Below, piece after piece: positions 1-13,800 of a stretch of 64,000 bases of DNA (position 1 is its first letter; each line of letters starts with the position of its first letter). Origin of the DNA: Spongiimicrobium salis (GTDB lineage Bacteria; Bacteroidota; Bacteroidia; Flavobacteriales; Flavobacteriaceae); contig NZ_JBHEQA010000001.1 in the NCBI RefSeq assembly GCF_043678055.1, forward strand, positions 1,550,001 through 1,614,000, in the 5' to 3' direction. A program made the translations under genes and the position numbers. Below the pieces are notes generated by a model. The model was given only the letters and a program-made list of their open reading frames with translations. It was not told where the DNA came from and made no database searches.

Positions 1-1880
1 TTGATGAAGGACGTTCCAATCCAGTAACGGACGACCCCCTTCTCAGTGGATTCCAGGATAGTGCCCTACTTTCTTTTCAGCCTGGATTCAATATCTCCTA
101 TGGTAATTTTGATTTTGGGGTCTTCGCTGAAAATTTATTCGACTATAACATAAAGAGCAGTGAGTCCATTACCGAATTCAATGAAAAAACATTCTCCACA
201 CATTTACAATATACCCACAAGTTAAAGAATACAACAGGTATTCTTGAACAGGCTCGAGTCATGCCTTTGGCTCGTGTCCGAAAAGTGGGTCAACAAGATC
301 TTGTTCTGGGAGGAAGTCTTATTTTAGATCTTCCCAAAATTGGATGGGTACAAGGAGGTTATGATAGTTTTTATGGTGCTTCCGGAGGTTTAGGTTTTAA
401 TATTAACCGAAGGCTTTCCGTTGGTTATTCCATAGAGAAAGGTCTTTCCAATAACTTCGATAATTTCGGACTGACCCATGAAATCAATTTCGCATATTCC
501 TTTACTCCTAATTTAACGGAAGATCGTGTAATGTTAGAGGATGATTTTGAGGATTCTCTAGTAGAAAATACCCCTAAAGAAGAAGTGAAAAGCGACGTCC
601 TTTCCTCAAGTGATGAAGAAATTCAGCGTTTAAAGGAGGCCCTTGCGGAAAACGATGCTATTCTGGCCGAATTAATGTTCCGTCAAGACTCTTTGGAAAG
701 CAGCCGTCAAAAGGACTTAGAACGCAGGTTTGAAATGGTGATGCGAATGGTTCGCAGTGAAACCAAAGGAAACAGACCTGATTTAGAGAAAAAGGCAAAG
801 CAATTGTACTATGTCAATAACGAGAAAGGCAATCTTCCTGCTGAGTTGATCGCGCCTACAGATACTACGGCAGAAACTGCGGTTGCAACTACAGCTGAAG
901 AAAATGACTATGACAAGAATATGATTGCCGCTAAGGAGCACACTACAGAAAAACCAAGCGGTATAGAAAATCAGAAGTCCGTTTTAAAAGAGGAAGACAA
1001 TACCGCTATTGCCGCTAATAAAATAGATAAGAAACCTGCTTCTAAAATTGCTCCAAAACCTGAAAAAGAAAACAAAGCTTTTGCGTTAAAAGAGCAAAAA
1101 ACCGATGCTATAGCCAGTACTTCCACTAAAAAGAAAGTGTTTGGAAATACGCCTACAGACGAAGAAAATACCGCCTTTACGCGTGCAGCAAAAAGGCAAA
1201 AAGTAAAAAATAAAAAGTTCAAAAATTTAGCAGGAGTTGCTGATGGATACTATATCGTAGCCAATGTATATAAAGGAAACCATTACCTCAACAAGTTTGT
1301 AAATAAGCTTAAGGACCAAGGTCTTGAAGCCGATTATATTGACAATACCAACAATGGCCTAAAATATGTCTATTTAGAGCGTTATGACACATGGCAAGAT
1401 GCCTTAGCGGCGCATAAATCCAAAATTAATGGGGCGTATACCGATCAAATGTGGATCATGAATGTAGACAATACCGATCAGTATACAGATAAGGCATATG
1501 TGGCCAACACAAAAAAGATCAAAGAAAAAGCTGCCAAATATGATACCGATGTTCTCCAGAAGAATGTTGTTGTCAAAGACAAAGTGGCTTCCAATCAAAC
1601 CAAATCAAAAACATACAATATCAATGGTGTGGGCTCCGGTTTTTACATTATAGCCAATGTATTTTCCAGTCAACGCAACGCCAATCGATTTGTAAAATTA
1701 TTGAATTCCCAAGGTTTAAACGCCAGTTATTTCATCAATCCAGAAAATAACTTCCGTTATGTGTACTTAAAAAAGCACGCTTCTTGGAACAATGCTTTAA
1801 TATCCTATTACTCCAAACTAAATAGCACGTACGACAAGAAAATGTGGATCATGCGTGTCTCGCCAAACCAAATCACCTAA
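1..1880 (+). CDS. PorP/SprF-like outer-membrane protein with two C-terminal SPOR-like domains (5' end outside window)
   Basis: The frame is open from base 3, so the start lies left of the window. The first ~175 visible residues read as outer-membrane beta strands of the PorP/SprF family (for example GASGGLGFNINRRLSVGYS). A charged linker follows, with a coiled-coil stretch, then a Lys/Ala/Thr-rich spacer. The C-terminus holds two tandem ~80-residue SPOR-like units starting at about nt 1243 (GYYIVANVYKG) and nt 1636 (GFYIIANVFSS), each ending in MWIM. PorP/SprF proteins are T9SS partners of large surface proteins; SPOR domains bind denuded peptidoglycan. The stop overlaps the adhesin start (TAATG), so the two are co-transcribed. 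By position it matches sprD, upstream of sprB in Flavobacterium johnsoniae; orthology is not shown here. An anchor between barrel and cell wall is inferred. Confidence 0.8.
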   Translation, partial: DEGRSNPVTDDPLLSGFQDSALLSFQPGFNISYGNFDFGVFAENLFDYNIKSSESITEFNEKTFSTHLQYTHKLKNTTGILEQARVMPLARVRKVGQQDLVLGGSLILDLPKIGWVQGGYDSFYGASGGLGFNINRRLSVGYSIEKGLSNNFDNFGLTHEINFAYSFTPNLTEDRVMLEDDFEDSLVENTPKEEVKSDVLSSSDEEIQRLKEALAENDAILAELMFRQDSLESSRQKDLERRFEMVMRMVRSETKGNRPDLEKKAKQLYYVNNEKGNLPAELIAPTDTTAETAVATTAEENDYDKNMIAAKEHTTEKPSGIENQKSVLKEEDNTAIAANKIDKKPASKIAPKPEKENKAFALKEQKTDAIASTSTKKKVFGNTPTDEENTAFTRAAKRQKVKNKKFKNLAGVADGYYIVANVYKGNHYLNKFVNKLKDQGLEADYIDNTNNGLKYVYLERYDTWQDALAAHKSKINGAYTDQMWIMNVDNTDQYTDKAYVANTKKIKEKAAKYDTDVLQKNVVVKDKVASNQTKSKTYNINGVGSGFYIIANVFSSQRNANRFVKLLNSQGLNASYFINPENNFRYVYLKKHASWNNALISYYSKLNSTYDKKMWIMRVSPNQIT

Positions 1881-4800
1881 TGAAAATCTTATTTATTAAA
1901 AACAGAATTTCCTGGCTTTTACTATTGTTTTTCGGGCTATTATCCTTTTCTAGCCTGCAAGCACAGGTTCCTTTCAATCCAAGATTGGTCAATGAAACGG
2001 ACCCCTCGCTCCGGTATATCAATATCCGCGGAGACTATACGTTTCTGTCCAATGGGATCATGAACCGTGTAGATTGGGTAGTAAATGCCAACAACGCCAA
2101 TGAACCATACAATGGTAATTTTGGAAACAATAACTGGCATAGGGAATATATCGACATTGACGGTGACCCAACCACCTTTAGTTCTTCAAGCTCAACCTTG
2201 AATTTTGACGACCCCGACTGTACCAGAATCTATTATGCGGGGCTATACTGGGCAGGGAACTACGATGTAGAACGGCGAAGTAACTTTGTTTATCCCGCCG
2301 AACCTTTTAATGATTTTACCAGAAACGATTTTACACAGATAAAATTCAAAGTTCCGGGAGGGACATATATTGATATTCAAGCAGATACTGCCGCCGATCC
2401 CGTAGGGCAGGAAGACGATATCTTGGTAAATGGTTTTGCCGATGGGATTACCGACAGCCCCTATGTATGTTATAAAAACGTAACCAGTGAATTACAGGCA
2501 CTGGCCGATCCAAGAGGAGAATATACCGTTGCCAATGTGCGCGGTACTAGAGGTTTTACCACCTATGGGGCAGCGGGTTGGACACTTGTTGTTATTTACG
2601 AAAACCCCAATATGCCTGGTAGATATATCTCTACTTTTGATGGTTATGAAGGGGTAACTACGCAAACCACCGCTTCCGCCACCGCCGATATTAACGTAAA
2701 TGGCTTTAATACTATTCCTGTAGGACCCGTAAATGCTCGTTTAGGGGTTAGTGTGTTGGAAGGGGAAAATGATTTGACCGGAGATAATTTTAGAATCCGA
2801 TCCAATAGCAATTCCAGTTTTACACGACTTGAAAATCCTTTAAATCCAAGAAATAACTTTTTTAACTCAAATATTACCATTGACGGAGCCCATGTCACAA
2901 CCAGGGACATTGCCAGTCAAAATACTTTGGGTTATGACTCCGATATCTTTGACATCAACAACCCCGCCAATAGCATTATTGGGAATGGAGAAACGGGCGC
3001 GACCTTGCGTCTAAACACCCAAGGGGATTTCTTTGGCGCTTTTCTCGTGGCTTTTGGGGTCGAAATTATTGAACCCAATATTGTACTGGAAAAAAGGGTG
3101 GAAGATATCGCAGGTAACGACATTACGGATCAAGGGGTAAACTTGGGTCAAATGCTGGATTATGTCCTGTCTTTTCAAAACATAGGAAATGATGATGCCG
3201 CCACCTATACCATACGCGATGTATTGCCCATAAACACCACTTTTATACCGGCCAATTTAGTGCTCCCCCCAGGGGTTACCTATACTTTTGACGCAGCTAC
3301 GAATGAAGTGACTTTCACCATTCCTCCGTCTTTAGTGGAAGAGAACGACCCCATTTCTACGATTCGAATGCGGGTACGTGTGGCCGAAAACTGTTTTGAT
3401 TTTATAGATGCCTGTTCCAATACCATTCAAAACCTGGCCTTTGGAACATATACCGGGGTAATTAACGATAATGAAATTACCGATGACCCTTCTGTAACGG
3501 ATTTTGACGACTGTGGTTTTGTTACTGCAGGTGCCACGAACTTCCTATTGGACGATTTGGCCAACTGTGATTTCAGCAGAACGGTCCTACTGTGTGGTGA
3601 TGATGTATTATTGGATGCTGGAGATGGCTTTGACGACTATATCTGGTATCGCGATGTGAACCAAAACGGAGTTGTGGATCCCACAGATCCCGTGATCAAT
3701 GACGGAGATCCTGATGGAGACCCCAGTACCCAATTGGTAGATCAGACCGGAATTTATATAGTAGATAAATTGGTGGCCGATCCATGTATCGGTTATGAAG
3801 AAATCATTACCGTAGAGCTTTTTGGAGCAACGCAATCCAACCCTATTGCCGCATTGATCAACGATACCACCAATACGGTTGAGGGACAAGTGCTTACCTG
3901 TCCCAATGATGGTTCCGACTTACCGGAAGTTTTCCTTTGCGGTCTTAATGATACGGAACTAATAGAAATCAATATTCCAGATGCAACAAGTATTGTTTGG
4001 GAACAATTGGATGAAGCCAGTTGTGCTGCCGCCACTACAAATTGTCCAAATACGGGTACCTCTTGTACTTGGAATCAGGTGAGTACTGGAAATAGTTATG
4101 AAGCTTCGGCTGCAGGTCAATACCGCGTAGTGATCAACTATGCTAATGGATGCTTTAGTCGTTTCTTTTTCAATGTCTTCCAGAATCCTTTAGATCCCCA
4201 GTACAATAGTACCGATCTTATTTGTACCACTCCAGGGAACATTACTGTAACGAATGTCCCAGCGAATTACGATTTTCAACTATTGGATGCTACCAACGGG
4301 AATATCTTAGTGCCTTATAGCGCCAATAATGGTCCTAGCTTCACCATTAACAGCAACGGGGCCTACACCGTAGAATTAAGACAACAAGGTGTTGTAGGTG
4401 GATGTGTGTTCCGCCTGGAAGATATTGGTATTCGTACGCGTGATTTTCAAGTTGAGGTTACACCCCGAAATACCGATTGTACCGGACTTGGTGAAATTTC
4501 TATTTCTGCCTTGAACGTAGAACCACAATACAGTTATCAAATATCCCAGGGAGGTACCGTTGTGGACACTTTTGGACCTTCGGGCGACAATAATTACACC
4601 TTTGAAAATTTGAACCCTGGAATCTATGATATCCTGTTGACCACAGATGATGGTTGTTCTTATACAGAACAGGTAACCATAGAAGACAATAACGATTTAG
4701 AAGCTACCGCAGTTACCACAAAACCTATTGATTGTAATGACGGAATCATTACGGTAACCGGGACTGGAGGCTTTCCAAATCCAGATTATGTTTATGCTAT

Positions 4801-7800
4801 TTGGAGCTTTAATGGCACGGATCTTTATACCGATTTAACGGACATTCCAGCAGACCAATTCCAAGTTAGTAACGACTTTCTATTTGATAATACCCAAGCA
4901 GGGGATTATGAGTTTATTGTCGTTGATGGCAACAACTGTTTCTATGTTACCAATGTGGCTACTATTGGTATTGCGCCAAACGCAGCATACACTCCAATAG
5001 TGACGGACGAAACTTGCGTTGGGGCCAACGACGGTTCATATGACATTAATGTAACCAATAGTTTTGGGTATACCCTTTCCTATGTTCTTACGTATCCAGA
5101 TACCACTACTGCAACAAACACTTCTGGGAACTTTACAAACTTGCCTCAAGGTGATTATAGCTTGGAAATTACACAGCTAAACGGAACTTCTTCCTGTGTC
5201 TTTACAGAAACTTTCACAATTTCTGGGCCAAGTGACCCCTTAACAGGAGATGCCGTCCTTATTCAAGATTATACCTGTTTACAGGACGCTAGTATAGAAC
5301 TACAAAGTGAAGCGGGAGGTACTGCTCCTTATGAATATAGTATTGATGGCATCAATTTTGTCAGTGGTGCCGGAGCAGAAATTTTTACCGGTCTTGCCGA
5401 TGGTACCTATACCATCACCATAAGGGATGCCAATGGGTGTACCTTTGTCACCAATGCTGTAACCGTGGACCCTCTTGGTCCGCCTACGGACATTAGTTTT
5501 TCGGCTACCACACCGGTCTGCCCAGATGTCACCGCAGATGTCACACTAACGGTAACCGACGGGAACGCTCCTTTTACCTATCAACTTATCGCACCTGCGG
5601 CAGATTTTACCGATAATGGGACTAGTAACACCTTTACAGGCCTCGCTCCAGGCACATATACCTTTAGGATAACTGACGATAAAGGCTGTACCTTGGATGA
5701 AAGCTTTACTATAGACCCCATAACACCTATTAACGTAGTGGGGCAATTGGTACGAAATATCAGCTGTATTGATGACACCGATGGAGAAGCTCTTTTCACA
5801 GTATCTGGATTCGGTGGGGATTACGATTATGAAATAACAGGGCCGGCTACCTTTAATGGGACCGCCGAAACCAATACTACCATTCCTCTCAATAGCCTGG
5901 ATGATGGCACCTATACGATTACGGTAACGGATAATACTACCAATTGTACAGCAAGCACCACCGTAACTATTGAAGCACCCGCAACAGCATTGACTTTAGG
6001 AGCAGCCCCTACGCAACCTAGCTGTACAACAGATGGTAGTGTACAATTAACTGCTACTGGAGGATGGGGAGGCAATAACTTTACCATTACCTTTCCTGAT
6101 GGCACTACCACGGCCACAAATACTACAGGGACTTTTACGGCCCTTTCACAAACAGGAACTTACAATGCTTCCGTAACCGACGCAAACGGATGTACTGTAA
6201 CAACAACTTTTGATTTAAATGCAGCTGTAGCCCCAGTTTTGGAAATTGTTCCCAACGCTGCTTGTTATACCGCCGCCGCGGGACTTAGTCTAACGGCAAA
6301 TGTTATTTCTGGTGGTGACGGAAACTTTGAGTACAGTCTTAATGGAGGGTCTTTCGGGACGACCAATGTATTTAGTGGACTGGCTCCAGGCACCCATACC
6401 ATTACTGTTAGGGATGGTAATAATTGTACAGACGCTGAAACCATTACCATAAATCCAGAACTGACCTTAACGGCAACTGCTGACAACATTTCTAGTTGCG
6501 GCACTTCAACCGATGTCAGCATTACTGGTGCGGGAGGCGATGGAAACTATGTATATACCCTTGTTCCCAATGGAACAACGCCCAATGCCGGCGACTTTGG
6601 AGCGGCAAATACGATTACCGCCAACGCTACCGGAGATTTTGATGTTTATATCCGTGACAATAATGGAAATACAGATTTCTGCGAAGCCTTAATTACCATA
6701 ACCATAGCCCAAGACGCTCCTTTGGCGTTAAATATCACCAACACCCCTATTTTGTGTAGTGGGCAGGCACAGGCTAATATTACTGTTGGCGTGAGTGGGG
6801 GAGAAGCGCCCTTTGAATATAGTATAGATAATGGAGCAACCTATCAGACTTCCGACACTTTTGTGAATCGGGCTGCAGGTAGTTATACCATTCGTGTACG
6901 GGATGCAAATAACTGTGAAGTATCTGAGATTTATACCATTACCGAACCTTTTACCCTTTCTGCTTCTGCAGGTGTTACCGAAGTAGTGGAATGTAATCCT
7001 ACCGATGGGGCAGAGGTACGTATTACCAATGTTCTTGGAGGTACCGCGCCTTACGAATATAGTTTTGATGGTGGAGCTTCCTATGGTACCAACAATATTG
7101 ACTTCTTGCTTTCCGGAACCCATAGTCTTTTTGTGAGAGATGCCAATGGCTGTACTTTCCCAATGACCGTAATTGTTCCAGATCCTGTAGTACCACCTAC
7201 TTTTACACCTGTTATTACCTATGAATGTGATGGTGAAGGTGTAATCACAATTAATTCATCAAATACTACGGATTTTGATTATACCTACGAACTTAACGGG
7301 GTATTAAATACCCCCAATGATTCCAACGTCTTTACCAATGTTCCCGTTGGGCCACAAACCGTTACGATAAATTATACTGCCAACACCCCTCCGGTGCCAA
7401 GTGACTTGTTATTGGAAGATTTTGGTGTTGGTCCAAATACGAGCATTACAGAAATTGATCCTGCGTATTGTTATGAACCCCAGGATGGATCTGTACATGC
7501 TTGTGATCCAGGTATACCTTCACGTATCGACGATGGAGAGTATTCTGTTACCCAAGTAATTACAACTCCTTTTGGGTCTTGGTTAAGTCCCAACGACCAT
7601 ACCGGTAATGCCGGAGGACGCTTCTTGGCCATCAATGTAGGCGGAGTTGCCGGAGTAAACGGTATTATCTACGCTAAAAGAAATATTGAAGTTATTCCAA
7701 ACCGGGATATTACCATTTCTTTAGAGGCCTTTAACCTGTTGCGAAGCGGCACCAGTGGAGGAGACCCTACTATTGAAGTACAGCTTGTAAATTCAGGAGG

Positions 7801-10800
7801 AACTGTTATTGCCAGTGTTGCCACAGGTAATATTCCAAAAAACACAGGGCCGGATGATTGGCAAAACTTTACCGTTGATCTTAATCCTGGAGCTGAAACG
7901 AATTTAGATATTGTTATCAGAACCAATTCTGCGGTTACGAATGGAAACGATATTGCTATAGACGACATTAGAGCTTTCCAGACACCTCAAATATGTTCTT
8001 CTTCTGTTGATCTTCCTGTTGTCATAGAAGCAGGAAGGGAATTCCAAGCCAGTGTAACTGGTTTTACAGATGTAAGTTGTAATGGATTATCAGATGGTAC
8101 GATCACTTTTGAAGTAGAAAATTTTGATGCCGCTACAGGCTTTGAATACTCCGTAGATGGTGGGACAAATTATATCGTCTCCACAACATCACCTGTAACA
8201 ACGGCTGCCGTTTTCCCTGCAGGAACACAAACAGTATTAATCCGTAGAGTGGCCGATAATAGTTGTGCAACTAGTGTAACACAACTCATTTCAGAGCCTA
8301 CCGCAGTAGTCACTACGGCCTCCATTACCGATCCCTTCTCCTGTAATAATGCAGGAGCAACGATTACGGCCAGCGCTACAGGAGGTATCCCTACCTATGA
8401 ATATCAATTGGAGGACGATTTAGGAAACATTATCACGGCCTACCAAACCAATGATACTTTTGTGGTCACTGCCGGAAATTATATCATTCGTGCACGTGAC
8501 ACCAACGGATGTCCTGATCCTATAGATACGGCCATTACCGTGTCCAGTCCGGTAAACCCGACCTTTACTGCCACAGCAACACAATGTTATTCTGGAAACA
8601 ACGATGCCACGATTCAGGTAGACGTTACTTCTATTCCAGGTAACGGAGGCTTCCAATTCCAATTGGATGGAGGGCCTTGGACAACACCTACTCCGGCAAC
8701 CGCTACATCCTTTACCTTTACAGGACTTGGCGCAGGAAATCATACCATTGACGTTAGAGATGCTTTTGGATGTACTGCAGGGGTACAAACCTTAACGATA
8801 AACCCACAGTTAGAACTTACTGCCTCGGCAGCAAACATAACAGCATGTGGCACAGATACTGATGTAACAATAACAGCTGTTGGAGGAGATGGAAATCATG
8901 TTTTTGCCATCGTTGCCGATGGTGTTACACCTACTGCCGGAGATTTCAGCGCCGCTGGTACACAGACCGTTACTGGCGCAGGAGATTACGATGTTTATGT
9001 ACGTGATAATGGAGGGGTTGTTACCTTTTGTGAAGCTTCCTTTGATCTTAATATTCAACAAGATGCTCCAATTGTAATTACACCTACCATTACCGATGTA
9101 CTCTGTAACGGTGAAAATACAGGAGCTATTTCTCTTGCCATCACTGGCGGAAACGCACCTTACGAATATCAATTGGAAGATAATACGGCTGCAATCTTAA
9201 CGGCGTATCAAACTTCCAATACTTTTTCCAATCTTGCAGCGGCCAACAATTATGTTGTTCGTGTGAGAGATGCCAATGGTTGTGATGCTACGCTCCCCAT
9301 AACGATTAATGAGCCCGATGCCATTACTGCAGAAGCGGTAATCACACAACAATATACTTGTGCGCAATTGGGCGAAATCACCGTAGGAAGCATTACGCCT
9401 ACAGCGGGAGGCTCAGGAGACTATCAATACCGTATTAATGGAGGAGCATGGTCCGCTTCTACAACAGGAGGATTCGTTTTCACCGATCTTACCGATGGTT
9501 CGCATGTCATTGAAGTACGCGATGCCAATACCATTACTTGTAGTATTGCACTGGCGCCTATAACCATTGACCCCTTACCTGTTGCTCCAACACTTGCAAC
9601 GACCATAGCTTATAACTGTGATGGTACAGGCAACGTAACGGTTACTCCTTTTGATGCCACATTTACCTATATTGTAGATGGCGTACTTCCTGGACAAACC
9701 GGTGCCGGGGCCAATGTATTAAACAATCTTAGCATTGGAACACATACCATTACTGTAGATTACGGGCGAGGATGTACGGTAGATACTACGGTAGTTATTG
9801 AAAACGGAAATGCTTTTGATGCTACAATAACTGCCTTCGATGATATTAACTGTAATGGTTTGTCCGATGGTAGCATTAGCTTCGACGCTACTAACTTTGA
9901 CCTTGCCACCGGATTTGAATATAGCGTGAATGGTGGAGGTTTCACCACTTCAACCGTATCTCCGGTAACCTTAACTGGACTTACAGCACAGAATTATATC
10001 ATTGTTGTTAGGGACCTTAGGGATGCAACCAACTGTTCCATAACCCTGACACAGTTGCTTTCAGAACCTACGCCGGTAGTCACTACGGCATCCATTACCG
10101 ATCCTTTCTCTTGTAACAATACTGGAGCAACAATCACTGCTTCGGCTACTGGGGGTATTCCAAACTATGAATACCAATTGGAAGATGATCTTGGGAACAT
10201 TATAACCGCTTATCAGGCCAACGATACCTTTGTGGTCGGTGCCGGAGACTATATCATTCGCGCACGTGACACCAACGGATGTCCTGACCCTATAGATACA
10301 GCTATTACAGTGACCAGCCCTGTAAATCCAACATTCACTGCAACTGGAACACAGTGTTACTCTGGGAACAACGATGCTACGATACAAGTAGATGTTACTT
10401 CTATTCCTGGTAATGGAGGCTTCCAATTCCAATTGGATGGAGGGCCTTGGACGACGCCAACACCAGCTACGGCTACATCCTTTACGTTTACGGGACTTGG
10501 AGCAGGTTCCTATGACATTGCTGTTAGAGATGCCTTTGGGTGTACAGCAGCTGTACAAACAGTGGTCATCAACCCACAATTGATTGCTAATGTAGTATTG
10601 GATAATGATTTAACGTGTTTAGTTGATGCTTCGGCGACCATTACCGCTACAGGAGGTTCTGGTACGTATACCTATGAGTGGTCCAATGATGGGGGCACCA
10701 ATTACTTTACTACCGATTTCACGGCCAACGTATTTACGACCAATACCGCTGGTACCTATATCTTCCGAGTTACGGATACCACAACGCCAACCGCTTGTCA

Positions 10801-13800
10801 GGTGGTCACTGGTCCAATTACGGTGAACCCAGCAGATATTCCAGTAATCACCTCAGTAACCCCCACCAATATTTTATGTAATGGGGAAAGTACGGGTGCA
10901 CTGGATGTGCTTATTGACAATACCATTGGAAGACCTCCCTATACGATTAACGTGGTAGAAACGCTTTCTACAACAAACTTCGGAACACAAACTACTGGTT
11001 TACCTGCCGGCGATTATGAAGTTACCATTACGGACGATAAAGGTTGTGTTTCCGTACCATTCGCTGTAAGTATCAGTCAACCTGATGCCATTGTTTATGA
11101 CATCAATCTTGTTCCCATTACCTGTGATCCGCTTGCGGGAACCAACCCAGGTTCCATTACCGTAGAGAATCTAACAGGAGGTACTGCAGAATACACCTAT
11201 TACTTAACCGGAAACAACGGTTTCAATGATAGTTATACCACAACAGCAGGAGGAGAAGACCATACTTTTGCCATCTTGGACTTTGGTATCTATGAAGTAG
11301 ATGTGGTAGACGCCAACGGTTGTTCCTTGCGAACCACCAATATTATTGCCTCTCCACCAGATGATCTGGATATTGATGTTTCTACCGCTACAGTGGACTG
11401 TACTGTAGGTGGAACTGCCATCATTACAGTATCTTCTGCGGTAGGAAGTGGAAATTATGAGTTTGCCATTTTAGAAACTTTTGCTGTACCTTATTCTACA
11501 GCCTACATTCCTGCGGATACCCCCGGAGGAGATACTGCAACATTTACAGGGTTGACTCCTGGTATTACCTATACTTTTGTGGTCCATGATCTTACCACGG
11601 ATTGTTATTATCTCGAAACGGCAGCAACACCGATCAACTCTCCCTCCAATTTGAGCGCATCTTTGGATGTGGTGTCTAACATTACCTGTACAGGAGCAGC
11701 TGATGGAGATGTTACTTTTACTTTTGACAATTACGATGCTGCAGCAACTGCAGTGAACTATGAAATATTTAATGCACAATCTAATGTAACAACAGGAATC
11801 ACGGGATCTTCTACGGTAAATACTCCTGGACCTACTGGTGCTATTACCATCACAGATCTAGGGCCATTGCCCCAAGGTGTGTATTACATCCTGTTAAGCG
11901 AAGTAGGAGGTCCTTTTAATGGATGTTCTGTAAGTACTGCAGATATCACCATTACGGAATCTTCCAACTTATTGGATGTTACGGCTACATCACCTACTAA
12001 TGATAATTGTAATACAAACGCAGGTGTTATTACGGCTGTAGGACAATTTGGTACCGCGCCTTATGAATACCAATATTTATTGAGCACGGATCCGGCACCA
12101 ACCGCAGCTTCTGCAGGGTGGACAAGCAGCACAACAGCCAATGTTGAAGCTGGAGACTATATTGTGTACATTAAGGATGCCAATGACTGTATCCAAAATG
12201 ATCCTGTAACTGTTCTTTTAGATCCAAGCCCAGAGATTTCCTTGACTATTGTTGATGAATGTGTTACTGAAGGAAACTTTGAAGTTTTAGTGACATTAGA
12301 TCAGTCTGGATTAACACCCTATTTCTTAAGCGTTAATGGGGGTGCATTCCAAGAAGTGACGTTCAACGCCACCTTCCAATACACCGTTACCGGATTGAAT
12401 TCCGGATCGGGACAGACCATTGCCATCCGAGATTTGAACGGATGTGGGGAATCGGAAACTTTTGATATCCAGCCCCCTTTGCAATACAATGCTACTTTAA
12501 CGACCCTCTTGGATTGTGAAACTGCTCCAGCGAACAATGCTGAAATTACTATAGAAGTAACTTCTGGTTCTGGAAACTATGAGTATGAAATAGACGGTCC
12601 TGGTGCTGCAGACGAAGCACGAACCGCCTTGCCTGCTACTCCATTTGTATGGACCGATGCAAGCGTTGCCGGAACCTATACCATTACTGTATATGATGTG
12701 AGCACTTCTGTTCCCAACTGTTTCCTAACACAGACCGTAGACGTACCTGCTGCGGTTGTGCCAAACATTAGTATTGCCAATGCCACGAATGTGACCTGTA
12801 ATGCTGCTGATGACGGCACCATTATTGTGTCCGCAACGGATAACGGCATTACTCCAGTATCTTTTGAGATTACCGCTGTAGATGGTACCCCTTTAGGAAC
12901 TGCTATTGCCCCTACCTCAAACACCGATGTAACGGCCACCTTTACAGGTCTTGCAGGCGCTACTACAGGAACTACCTATACCATTACGGCTACTGGGAAC
13001 AATAGTTGTACTTCAACCATTGATCAAATCATTACCCAACCAGATGCGATCGCCAATGTTAATGCTAGCGTCCTTGAATTTGGCTGTACAACGGCAAATA
13101 GTGTGGACAATGCTACGATTACGATTGATATGGCATCGATTACCGGTGGATCTGGAACTTATGTGCGTTATGAGTTTATCAATGACCAAGGAACGGCTAC
13201 AACTACTGACGATGTGGTTGAACAAGATGGTACGAACAATATATATACCGAAACCAATACAGCCGGTGGAACTTATATCATCAATGTGTATGACAACAAT
13301 GGATGTATCGGTACTACCACGGCAACGATTCTTCCATATATAGAAATAAGCAATCCAACAGTTACGGTTACACAAGAAGTAACTTGTGCCCCTGGGAACG
13401 ATGCTGAAGTTCAAATTGGCATTACTCAAAACCCAGGAGCTCCTGTAGCTAATATCGAATATTCTGTTGTTGGAACGGACAATGCCTATAGCGTATTGAA
13501 TCAAACATCAAACACCTTTACCGGTATTGGCGTGGGCAATTACTTGGTTACCGTTGAAAACACAGACACCGGTTGTTCTGTACAAACGACATTTACGATT
13601 GCAGACCCCAATAACTTTGAAATTACTACCGTAACTACTGATGCTATTTGTTTTGGCGATGACGGTACAGTGAGCTTTACCATAAACGATCCTGTAAATC
13701 CATATACCGGAGGTTTCTCTTGGCAGATCTATGATACACAAGGAACCGCTACTTTAGCTGATGACGCAATGGTGGTAGGTGCTATGGGAACCTCTGCAAA

